Source: Kiritimatiellia bacterium
GTDB taxonomy: Bacteria > Verrucomicrobiota > Kiritimatiellia > RFP12 > UBA1067
Assembly (NCBI GenBank): GCA_017521065.1
Contig: JAFXEA010000055.1
Coordinates: 1 to 5,344 of the forward strand
Direction of reading: 5' to 3'
Length of the DNA stretch: 5,344 nucleotides
Under the pieces are notes generated by a model. It ran no database searches. It was given only the letters and a program-made list of their open reading frames with translations, and had not been told where the DNA came from. Of the stretch, positions 1-5,344 are shown in pieces. A program made the translations under genes and the position numbers. How positions within the stretch are numbered: position 1 is the first letter of the stretch; each line of letters starts with the position of its first letter.

Positions 1-1328
1 ACCGTTATTCCATTAGGTGCCGAAACCAATCTTAAATTGTTTACGAACCCAACACTGCCCACCACGACAACATCCAATGATGAGGTATCATCAAACGTAA
101 CCTTGTTGGCAGATAAAGGCGTGAACCCGTCGGCATATCCATTTGAGGGGACCTCAATTCTCAGATAGGATCGATTCTTCAGCAAAAGACTGCTTGTGAT
201 TGATAAAGAGGTCTCACGTCCCTGAATCACGAGTCCATTGCCCGACATTTTCGACACATCAACCTCGCTTGACGGTGCACCTATGCCAAGAACTCCTGTT
301 GCCGACACTGTGGCATTGGAAACAACAATCATATTGTCGCTTCCCGCACCCTTCCATCCTCCAACACGTCCACCGGCTTCGATTGTACCGAAAGCGCCGG
401 AACGAAACTCCAGCACATTGCCGCAAGATCCATATTCTCCAACATTGATATCCCGCATCCAAAACTTGGCATCCTTCTCAAAAACTGCACTATTTGTATT
501 GGCATTAACGCCGTTTCCAAGAGAAAACTTGGTTGACGCAATCAGCTCTCCTCCTTCCGACACAAGAACAGAATTGCGTCCATAGTCGCTTCCAATATAA
601 AAATTTCCGGTTACAGACACCTTCGATCCGTTTCCAGTTACAACAATGCGATTGGTGGTATCTGCAACCTTATTAATATCAGTATAACCGTCATAAAGAC
701 TTCCAGTTATGTAAAGCTGTCCACCGGAAGAAACCTCAAGTAATCCGTTCCCAGCAGTAGATTTCGCCCACAGAAAGGATCCTTTCGAATGGACGCGGGA
801 GGAATTTGTTATCTTAAGCTGATTATTACCTCCACCATTCCCGATTCGGAGTCGGTTCACATTCGTCACAATACATCCAGACAGCTCAATAATGGTACCG
901 TAGGTCCCTCCATTAATGACACATCCCATAAAGTCGCCGTCATTCACCTGTGTAGTACCATCTGGCCCCATAGACACACCCGATAAGTCCACCATACCAC
1001 CCTTGAGATAGGCAGCACGGGTTTGATACCCGATATAAAACTTTGAAGTTTTAATTGTATGATTACCCGAACTTTCAAGATCTAATGTCGTACTCTGATT
1101 AATTCTCACAGATCCCAATGTAACATCCGCAGTTGCGGTATATTTACCACCTGACTGAGCAAAAACCACAATGTCGGATTCTGGAATATTTCCACTTGGC
1201 CAAAACTCCTTTGTCGAAATATCACCATTTGAACTAGTCACCTGTATGCTTCCCTGTACAACACTATTACTATTCATTATAAATAAAATAGCAAGCAGTT
1301 TCATGCTGTATGTGCATTTGAGTTTCAT
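1..1328 (-). CDS. Secreted beta-solenoid / autotransporter-passenger-like repeat protein, N-terminal part (C-terminus outside the window)
   Basis: Reading minus from ATG at 1328, the frame stays open without a stop to the window edge, giving 442 complete codons. Residues 1-26 look like a Sec signal peptide: Lys-rich start (MKLKC), hydrophobic core LLAILFIM at 11-18, likely cleavage near VVQG|S. The mature part is rich in Gly, Ser, Thr, Asn and Val. From about residue 97 to 350 it carries degenerate repeats ending in xIG or LGNG turns (FYIG, RIGNG, FYIGSDYG, SLGNG, NVGEYG, LGIG), as in right-handed beta-helix passenger domains. Residues 375-442 are a beta-rich segment of different texture. No catalytic motif is visible. 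The start overlaps the regulator's stop (ATGA) and has its own AAAGGA ribosome binding site; an in-frame ATG at residue 9 is a weaker alternative because it would shorten the signal n-region. Function is unknown; an exported adhesin or surface-layer-like role is inference. Whether it ends in a beta-barrel, an anchor or nothing cannot be seen. Confidence 0.85.
   Translation of the reverse strand, partial: MKLKCTYSMKLLAILFIMNSNSVVQGSIQVTSSNGDISTKEFWPSGNIPESDIVVFAQSGGKYTATADVTLGSVRINQSTTLDLESSGNHTIKTSKFYIGYQTRAAYLKGGMVDLSGVSMGPDGTTQVNDGDFMGCVINGGTYGTIIELSGCIVTNVNRLRIGNGGGNNQLKITNSSRVHSKGSFLWAKSTAGNGLLEVSSGGQLYITGSLYDGYTDINKVADTTNRIVVTGNGSKVSVTGNFYIGSDYGRNSVLVSEGGELIASTKFSLGNGVNANTNSAVFEKDAKFWMRDINVGEYGSCGNVLEFRSGAFGTIEAGGRVGGWKGAGSDNMIVVSNATVSATGVLGIGAPSSEVDVSKMSGNGLVIQGRETSLSITSSLLLKNRSYLRIEVPSNGYADGFTPLSANKVTFDDTSSLDVVVVGSVGFVNNLRLVSAPNGIT
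279..848 (-). repeat. Degenerate protein repeats (about 23-30 residues) within the left secreted protein
   Basis: Translated minus, this stretch (residues 161-350) holds about seven units. Each has a pair of short beta strands around a Gly/Asn/Ser turn and closes with an IG-, LGNG- or VGEYG-like turn. Aligned pieces are LLEVSSGGQLYITGSL, RIVVTGNGSKVSVTGNFYIG, SVLVSEGGELIASTKFSLGN, NVLEFRSGAFGTIEAGG and MIVVSNATVSATGVLGIG. The approximate pattern is N-x-hydrophobic-x-V-S-x-G-G-x-L-x-A-T-G-x-hydrophobic-x-I-G. The repetition is visible in protein but not as DNA identity, so the units are old or strongly diverged and unlikely to recombine. They resemble passenger-associated transport repeats of autotransporter-type proteins, but no profile search was possible. 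Confidence 0.65.
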
Positions 1329-2467
1329 CTTTTTGATCCTTTCTTTGTAAGGTTTTCGACTGGAAATGATGGACCGCGCATGTACGCGGGTTTGATGACG
1401 GCATCAGACGGGATTCCTTGGCCCGTTAGATATGAGAGTGCGGCACGTGCCACAGTGCGACCTGACGCAACCGGATCCATCACCACACGCGCAAGCGGCA
1501 CCGGGAAGCATGGACCAAGTCCGGCGTTGGAGAACGCCACCACGCGAACGTCATGCGGTATCTTTATGCCATTGTATGCAAGTGCGGACAATGCAGCCTC
1601 CGCAACGTTGTCGTCATCGAAATAAAACAGATCCGGCAGATGCGCTCCGGCCTTCCCGCCGGCAAGTCGCTTCATGAATGCATCCATGACGGGCTGCTTC
1701 ACATCCATTATCGTTGATGCCATTCCATTTGCAGGAGGTATCACCGTCTCCTTTACATCAATACCTGCACGGCGAAGCGCCGACGCAGCGGTATATGATG
1801 AACGCATGAATCCGACCTGCTCAACGCTCCGAATGCCCGCCTCTGCACAATCGTCCGTAAAATCCCGGGCAAACGCCCGATGCGGATACCGGATGTGCCC
1901 CACGCAGCCAGGGATCTCGCTTGGACTCTCAGAGATTGTGACAAACGGAACCTCTGCCTTGGAAAGCGCATGAAGAATATCCTTGCGCTCCCAAAGTGTA
2001 AGCGCCAAATCTGTCGAAACGCGCAAAGCGATGTCAAGACGCGAGAAATCATGCTTCTCCTGACTGTCACATCCAAGCGTAACCTGATGGAACAGCCACC
2101 CTTCTTTCATCAATGACTCCCGTACCGTACCAAGCATCACATTGGTAAAATAGGATCCGTCGGATTCAGGGACGACAAAAAGCACACGTCCCTTCCAGAT
2201 GCGGTCTTTCCCTCCAAGCACAACGCATCCCACACCGCGACGCGGATTCACGAGACCTTCCGCAGTCAGTTTAGCCACCACCTCGTTCATCACAATCATG
2301 CTAACACCGGCCGCACGGCAAAGCTCACGCATCGGCGGCAGAAGTTCGCCCGGAGGGTAGAACCCCGTCAGAATTGCCTGACGCAGCACGTCGGCGATCT
2401 GAACGACAAGCGTACGCCCGTCGCTGCGCATAGCCGCAAAAAGCGGAAATCTGTAAGAACGCGACAT
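1325..2467 (-). CDS. GntR-type winged-helix regulator with LacI-type sugar-sensor domain
   Basis: A 380-residue cytoplasmic transcription factor of chimeric design, like AraR of Bacillus subtilis. Residues about 18-84 form a GntR-family winged helix: LRQAILTGFYPPGELLPPMREL matches the family's helix 1 and turn in shape (shown here as a short span, residues 28-49), followed by the recognition helix region AAGVSMIVMNEVVAKL and wing EGLVNPRRGVGCVV. Residues about 93-366 match a periplasmic-binding-protein-like LacI/GalR effector domain: VLFVVPESDGSYFTNVMLG at the start, PDLFYFDDDNVAEAALSAL near 278-296, then GIKIPHDVRVVAFSN and a dimer-side segment ending SGRTVARAALSYLTG. The usual FDD after the VVAF strand is FSN here. 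Length fits this class. The ligand is probably a sugar or oligosaccharide by family, but is not readable. ATG 2467 is chosen because the promoter lies about 30 nt upstream; the ribosome binding site is poor (AGG directly abuts the ATG). Its stop overlaps the next gene's start. It probably acts on its own promoter and neighbouring genes. Confidence 0.9.
   Translation of the reverse strand: MSRSYRFPLFAAMRSDGRTLVVQIADVLRQAILTGFYPPGELLPPMRELCRAAGVSMIVMNEVVAKLTAEGLVNPRRGVGCVVLGGKDRIWKGRVLFVVPESDGSYFTNVMLGTVRESLMKEGWLFHQVTLGCDSQEKHDFSRLDIALRVSTDLALTLWERKDILHALSKAEVPFVTISESPSEIPGCVGHIRYPHRAFARDFTDDCAEAGIRSVEQVGFMRSSYTAASALRRAGIDVKETVIPPANGMASTIMDVKQPVMDAFMKRLAGGKAGAHLPDLFYFDDDNVAEAALSALAYNGIKIPHDVRVVAFSNAGLGPCFPVPLARVVMDPVASGRTVARAALSYLTGQGIPSDAVIKPAYMRGPSFPVENLTKKGSKR
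1337..1342 (-). promoter_or_regulatory. Ribosome binding site for the left repeat protein, inside the end of the regulator gene
   Basis: Read minus, AAAGGA lies 8 nt upstream of the ATG at 1328, inside the codons for the regulator's last residues (KKGSKR). With the ATGA stop/start overlap it supports start selection at 1328 and translational coupling. Confidence 0.6.
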
Positions 2468-2503
2468 CCTAATGAAATTCCATCAGAAAAACAAACGGCG
2501 CAT

Positions 2504-2532
2504 ATTATAAACAATATAAACAACTATTTCAA
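2504..2532 (-). promoter_or_regulatory. Sigma-70-type promoter for the regulator / repeat-protein pair
   Basis: On the minus strand, -35 TTGAAA (2532-2527) and -10 TATAAT (2509-2504) are separated by exactly 17 nt. The -10 is perfect and the -35 differs from consensus at two positions. Transcription would begin near 2497, giving a leader of about 30 nt before the ATG at 2467. The promoter sits in the AT-rich part of the gap after the DUF4838 gene, so the regulator and the repeat protein can be transcribed independently of the genes upstream. Read-through from upstream is also possible, since no clear terminator precedes it. Confidence 0.65.
2506..2523. repeat. Perfect 9-bp tandem repeat in the promoter spacer, overlapping an inverted repeat (candidate operator)
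   Basis: TATAAACAA occurs twice head to tail on the plus strand (2506-2514 and 2515-2523). The same stretch contains a perfect inverted repeat ATATT - 6 nt - AATAT at 2502-2517. Both overlap the -10 hexamer and spacer of the regulator promoter, where a bound GntR-type dimer would block RNA polymerase. Use as the operator of the regulator encoded just downstream is inference; part of the symmetry may simply reflect AT-richness and the -10 sequence. Confidence 0.45.
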
Positions 2533-2571
2533 CAGAATCCTGGCCGCAAAACCTGCGTCACCCATTCATCC

Positions 2572-4872
2572 TCACTCTGCCCTTATCTCCATCCTGTCGA
2601 AATAGACTGCGTCCACTGCGGTGCGTCCGCCGCCCTTCGCAAAGCGGCCCGGCTTGAAATCGAACGTGAACGAATCCTTCAGCTTCATCGGCGCGAATTC
2701 ATACCACTGCCAACCATCCGCCACAGCAGCGACCGTCGGCGCGATGCGCCTGCCGCCGAACTCGGCGTTGAAGGCCTCGCCCTTGCCGTTTTTCGCCTTC
2801 TCGACCTTTGCACGGAAACGGATCACGTATCTGCGATCGCCATCGAATGCCACATTCGAGAACTTGAGCGAAAGAGCGGGATAGTAGTACTGGACGTTGA
2901 ACACCTCGACCACCTCTCCGTTAAGCCCTTCGGGATCCTTGACGAATTTTCCGAAATCCCACGAAATGTAGTTAAGGTCACGTACGCTGAGCATCGCAGA
3001 ATCCGATCCCTTCTCAGGAATGCGGTATTCGCGCATCCTGCCCCAATCGTTCCATGTGCGCCGGTTGTGCTGGGGCGATTCCGAAAAGCGCAGCCGTTTG
3101 GTTTTGGGATTGAGCTCGGCGGCAAGCGCAAACGCTTCGTCAAGATCGTTTCTCAGATCGGAGCAATCGCGGTAGCGCGATGGATTTTTCGTGACCCACA
3201 CCCACTTCGCCTCGGCGGAACGCCTGTCGAGATTGAGGCAGACCGGCGTGAACGCGGCGATACGGACGTTCTTCGAGAGCAGTTCGTCATCCTTTACGGC
3301 TTCCTTCGCCTTCGCGAATACTCCTCTGGCCCATTCGATTAATTCGTCCGGAAACAGGTCGCGACGATCCTTCTCCCATATTGAGAACCTGACTTTCTTC
3401 CGCTCCATGACGCTCCGCTCCACCCGGTCGAAATACTCACGCACATACGGAGCGGCGGCACCGTACTGTCCGCGGAAGAACCGGTCAAGCAGAGGCTCCA
3501 ACGGCTGATCGGGGTTCCACATGAGCTTGGCGAGCAGCCAGCCCTTCAACTGGGCGAACTCTCCATAGCGCGGTCCGCCCTGCGCAAACACATACCTTAC
3601 GTTGTTGTCACGGAATGTGCGCAGGTTCGGCGCGAGCACATGCACATTGGGAAACGGATGGAAGTAGTGATGCGGACGCATCGTATAATCCCAGATGTAC
3701 AGGTTCTTCGAAAGCCTGCCCCATCTTTCGAGATCGTCCATGAATGCGGAATTGTGGCGGTCGTCCCTCGCCGCGAGCGGATGCGCGAAACTGCACTCGA
3801 TCGAGCAGAGGCACGGTATCACATTGTCGTTCGGACGCATGGTCTTGGGCGCCTTGCGCGTATACTGGTAGATGAGCGTCTCGGTTTTCATACCGGGATA
3901 CCTGGCGGCGACCTTGTCCGCCATGCGGTTTATGAAATGAAGAAGCGATCCGGCATGGGAATCTTCCCTGTCGTCGATGGCCTTGCAGTTTACACACTCG
4001 CAGAAGTTGTGCCAGTCGCCCTGGGAAACCCCCACAACCATCGTATCCGCGTTCGCCGCGCCGGACTGCTTGCGGGATGCGGCATCACGTTCCACGAATC
4101 CGCAGATGTTCGAGAACGCCTGCTCGAACGCGCCTGGATTCGTAAGGCATATCTGGGTCCGTCCGCTGCGGCGGACGCCGTTCACTTCGCTAAACCAGTC
4201 CGGATGTTCCGCAAAGTATTTACCGGACGGCAACACCCTTCCAAATGTATGGCAGTTCCCCAAGCCTCGCACGAAACTTATCGACACACCTCCGAACTTC
4301 TCCATCATGTCTGGTGCTCCATCGCAGGCATGACCGTTCACCCTGAGCTTGGACGCGAACTCCGGAGTTTCCCGAACATCCTGCCATGTCGGCATGCGCA
4401 TCTCGAAGGCGGGCTTCTGCGTGTCGTCAAGATTTGACGGAAGTGTGAACATATCCTTACGAGGAATCACCTCATGCCAGCTTGCGTACCATCCGCAACC
4501 GCCGTACTTTTCAAGAAGCTCGAAAGCCCCGTAGAGAACACCTCGTCTTCCTCCGGCTATTTCAACCGATCCGTTCTTGACGCGGACCCTGAAGCCGTCG
4601 GATCCGTATTCATCCGTCTGGACAAAACGTATTGCCTTACCTGATTCTTTTCCTTTCCCTTCGATAATCGGCAGCTTCACATCCGTCATCTTTCCGATAC
4701 ACCGCTGAAGTTCTTCAGCGGCATACCGAACTGAAGGTCCCGCCTTTTCTGGCAGAACGATAGAAGCATTGGCTACCTTCCCCCGTTCGCAAAGTACTAT
4801 ATTCGACTCAGAGGCGAAAACAGCCGCGCTCACACAGGCTGCCGTCGTAAAAACACAGCACTTGAGATTCAT
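2572..4872 (-). CDS. Exported DUF4838 protein with GH67N/GH20-type N-terminal domain and C-terminal beta-sandwich-like domain
   Basis: Complete 766-residue protein. Residues 1-20 are a signal peptide with cleavage likely at VFA|S, so it acts in the periplasm, on the surface or outside. Residues about 24-145 match the non-catalytic N-terminal domain of alpha-glucuronidases and hexosaminidases: a conserved AAEELQRCIGKMT helix (51-63), EYGSDGFRVRVKNGSVEIAGG, and GVLYGAFELLEKYGGCGWY (111-129). Residues about 200-460 match DUF4838: HPDWFSEVNG at 223-232, QICLTNPG at 240-247, the SQGDWHNFCECVNCKAID block at 283-300 with its Cys-x-Cys-x-x-Cys, and CSIECSFAHPL at 356-366. Residues about 465-600 are mostly helical. 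Residues about 650-766 are beta-rich and resemble a carbohydrate-binding sandwich (VRFRAKVE-like strands, WQWYEF, final VYFDRMEI). The family has no established reaction known to me; glycosidase-like activity is inferred from fold and context. The start has a strong ribosome binding site and lies 10 nt after the preceding stop, so it is co-translated with that gene. A lipobox reading at Cys13 is weak. Confidence 0.9.
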   Translation of the reverse strand: MNLKCCVFTTAACVSAAVFASESNIVLCERGKVANASIVLPEKAGPSVRYAAEELQRCIGKMTDVKLPIIEGKGKESGKAIRFVQTDEYGSDGFRVRVKNGSVEIAGGRRGVLYGAFELLEKYGGCGWYASWHEVIPRKDMFTLPSNLDDTQKPAFEMRMPTWQDVRETPEFASKLRVNGHACDGAPDMMEKFGGVSISFVRGLGNCHTFGRVLPSGKYFAEHPDWFSEVNGVRRSGRTQICLTNPGAFEQAFSNICGFVERDAASRKQSGAANADTMVVGVSQGDWHNFCECVNCKAIDDREDSHAGSLLHFINRMADKVAARYPGMKTETLIYQYTRKAPKTMRPNDNVIPCLCSIECSFAHPLAARDDRHNSAFMDDLERWGRLSKNLYIWDYTMRPHHYFHPFPNVHVLAPNLRTFRDNNVRYVFAQGGPRYGEFAQLKGWLLAKLMWNPDQPLEPLLDRFFRGQYGAAAPYVREYFDRVERSVMERKKVRFSIWEKDRRDLFPDELIEWARGVFAKAKEAVKDDELLSKNVRIAAFTPVCLNLDRRSAEAKWVWVTKNPSRYRDCSDLRNDLDEAFALAAELNPKTKRLRFSESPQHNRRTWNDWGRMREYRIPEKGSDSAMLSVRDLNYISWDFGKFVKDPEGLNGEVVEVFNVQYYYPALSLKFSNVAFDGDRRYVIRFRAKVEKAKNGKGEAFNAEFGGRRIAPTVAAVADGWQWYEFAPMKLKDSFTFDFKPGRFAKGGGRTAVDAVYFDRMEIRAE
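4702..4721. repeat. Perfect inverted repeat inside the DUF4838 coding region
   Basis: CCGCTGAAG and its exact reverse complement CTTCAGCGG are separated by 2 nt, so the mRNA could fold an 8-bp stem with a 4-nt loop about 150-170 nt after the start codon. It encodes the AEELQR of the conserved N-terminal helix, so amino-acid constraint may explain it. There is no following U-tract, so it is not an intrinsic terminator. Confidence 0.5.
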
Positions 4873-4875
4873 TCT

Positions 4876-4881
4876 TCCTCC
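4876..4881 (-). promoter_or_regulatory. Strong ribosome binding site of the DUF4838 gene
   Basis: GGAGGA on the minus strand, 3 nt before the ATG at 4872, fills most of the 10-nt gap after the preceding TAA (4885-4883). It fixes the start and supports one mRNA for the two genes. It is clearly stronger than the signal before the regulator. Confidence 0.75.
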
Positions 4882-4882
4882 A

Positions 4883-5344
4883 TTATCGAATCACGACTGA
4901 AAGACCATTGCGGAAGTCGATAAGGAGCTTACTGTCGCTGACAGTGAGAATGTAACGGGACGGATCCACTGCACCATTGGCGTCTTTCACGACAATGTCC
5001 GAAACATCCAACGAAAGCGATTCTGCCATTTCGGATCCATCCAGCACAACAACAGGCCCGCCTCGGAACTCTTTCCACGAAGCCGGGATCGTCAATGAAA
5101 CATCATCGCCGAAAACGATATTGCCAACAAGCGTCAGTCCAACACTTTCTGGTCCTGATTCAAAAGTGCAATCGCCTTCCAACGCAACGGTCGACCCCTC
5201 TGCCGCGACAATGGACGCGCCATCCGAGGTGACAGCACCAACATTCACTTTAGTAGATGCCCGTTCAGGATTGATTGCAAGCGATGAAGCTGTTTCAAGA
5301 TCAAGGTTTCCTATTGTCACGACAGGAAGCGTCTGTCCTTCAAC
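4883..5344 (-). CDS. C-terminal part of a beta-strand-rich repeat protein (N-terminus outside the window)
   Basis: The frame is open from the right edge to a TAA at 4885-4883, giving 153 residues. A GTG at 5320 could be read as a start, but the frame continues upstream of it without a stop (VEGQTLPVVTIGNLDL), so this is the tail of a longer protein. It consists of short alternating-hydrophobic strands separated by Gly, Asp, Ser and Asn turns (STVALEGDCTFESG, LTLVGNIVFGDDVSLTIP), the texture of beta-helix or autotransporter-passenger proteins. It ends YILTVSDSKLLIDFRNGLSVVIR (residues 131-153). There is no LPXTG motif, no membrane segment and no visible outer-membrane barrel, so any anchoring signal would have to be in this short basic/hydrophobic end. 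Probably the same broad type as the protein at the left end of the window, but the two pieces cover opposite ends and cannot be aligned directly. Function unknown; extracellular structural or adhesive role is inference. Confidence 0.75.
   Translation of the reverse strand, partial: VEGQTLPVVTIGNLDLETASSLAINPERASTKVNVGAVTSDGASIVAAEGSTVALEGDCTFESGPESVGLTLVGNIVFGDDVSLTIPASWKEFRGGPVVVLDGSEMAESLSLDVSDIVVKDANGAVDPSRYILTVSDSKLLIDFRNGLSVVIR

Noticed and set aside
200..585. Two overlapping plus-strand open frames near the left edge
   Set aside because: They lie antisense to the minus-strand repeat-protein gene, which is open across the whole region and shows regular protein repeats and a signal peptide. 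The plus products are Pro/Arg/His-rich with no domain features.
2533..2571. Possible intrinsic terminator after the DUF4838 gene
   Set aside because: Only a 4-bp CGCA/TGCG pairing is visible with no U-run after it, which is too weak to call.
4160..4177. Inverted repeat with 7-bp arms (CGTCCGC / GCGGACG) and a 4-nt loop
   Set aside because: It lies in the middle of the DUF4838 coding region in Arg/Gly codons, has no U-tract and no relation to a gene boundary; likely chance in GC-rich coding DNA.
3640..4437. Long open frame (265 codons) on the plus strand
   Set aside because: It is antisense to the DUF4838 gene, whose minus-strand product has a signal peptide, recognisable domains and a strong ribosome binding site. 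The plus frame gives an Arg/His/Val-rich product with no recognisable domain and follows from the codon bias of the real gene.
4834..4872. Lipoprotein signal at Cys13 of the DUF4838 protein
   Set aside because: The residues before Cys13 (TTAA) lack the hydrophobic -3 residue of a lipobox and the hydrophobic stretch before it is short; cleavage at VFA|S by signal peptidase I fits better.
4883..5320. A complete small 145-residue gene starting at GTG 5320
   Set aside because: The frame is open upstream of the GTG to the window edge with the same beta-rich composition, no ribosome binding site precedes the GTG and there is no signal peptide, so it is the end of a larger gene.

Overview
The window is a gene-dense stretch in which every supported gene lies on the minus strand, so the genes read from high to low coordinates. 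It suggests a Gram-negative-type bacterium of the Verrucomicrobiota / Lentisphaerota / Kiritimatiellota group. The pointers are a GntR-headed regulator with a LacI-type sensor domain, a DUF4838 / GH67N-like secreted protein, and large low-complexity beta-repeat secreted proteins, a combination common in gut or anaerobic polysaccharide-degrading members of that group. The assignment is inference; no rRNA or taxonomic marker is present.

Layout in transcription order. (1) 5344-4883: the last 153 residues of a beta-strand-rich, probably secreted repeat protein that begins outside the window. (2) 4872-2572: a complete 766-residue secreted DUF4838 protein, starting 10 nt after the previous stop with a strong ribosome binding site in that gap, so the two are very likely co-transcribed. 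(3) 2571-2468: a 104-nt intergenic region with a near-consensus sigma-70-type promoter (TTGAAA - 17 nt - TATAAT) whose spacer and -10 overlap a perfect 9-bp tandem repeat, a candidate operator. I see no convincing terminator in this gap. (4) 2467-1325: a complete 380-residue GntR/LacI chimeric transcription regulator. (5) 1328-1: the first 442 residues of a second secreted beta-solenoid-like repeat protein. Its start codon overlaps the regulator's stop codon (ATGA), and it runs off the left edge with no stop. This last gene is easily missed because it has no stop codon in the window.

Interpretation. The arrangement looks like part of a carbohydrate-responsive locus. A sugar-type sensor/regulator is translationally coupled to a large exported surface or matrix-like repeat protein, and lies just downstream of an exported protein with a glycosidase-like fold, itself coupled to another repeat protein. 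Substrate, ligand and operator are not readable from the sequence. No tRNA, rRNA, CRISPR array, insertion sequence or integrase was seen. The genes differ in base composition: the left repeat protein gene is visibly more AT-rich than the DUF4838 gene.
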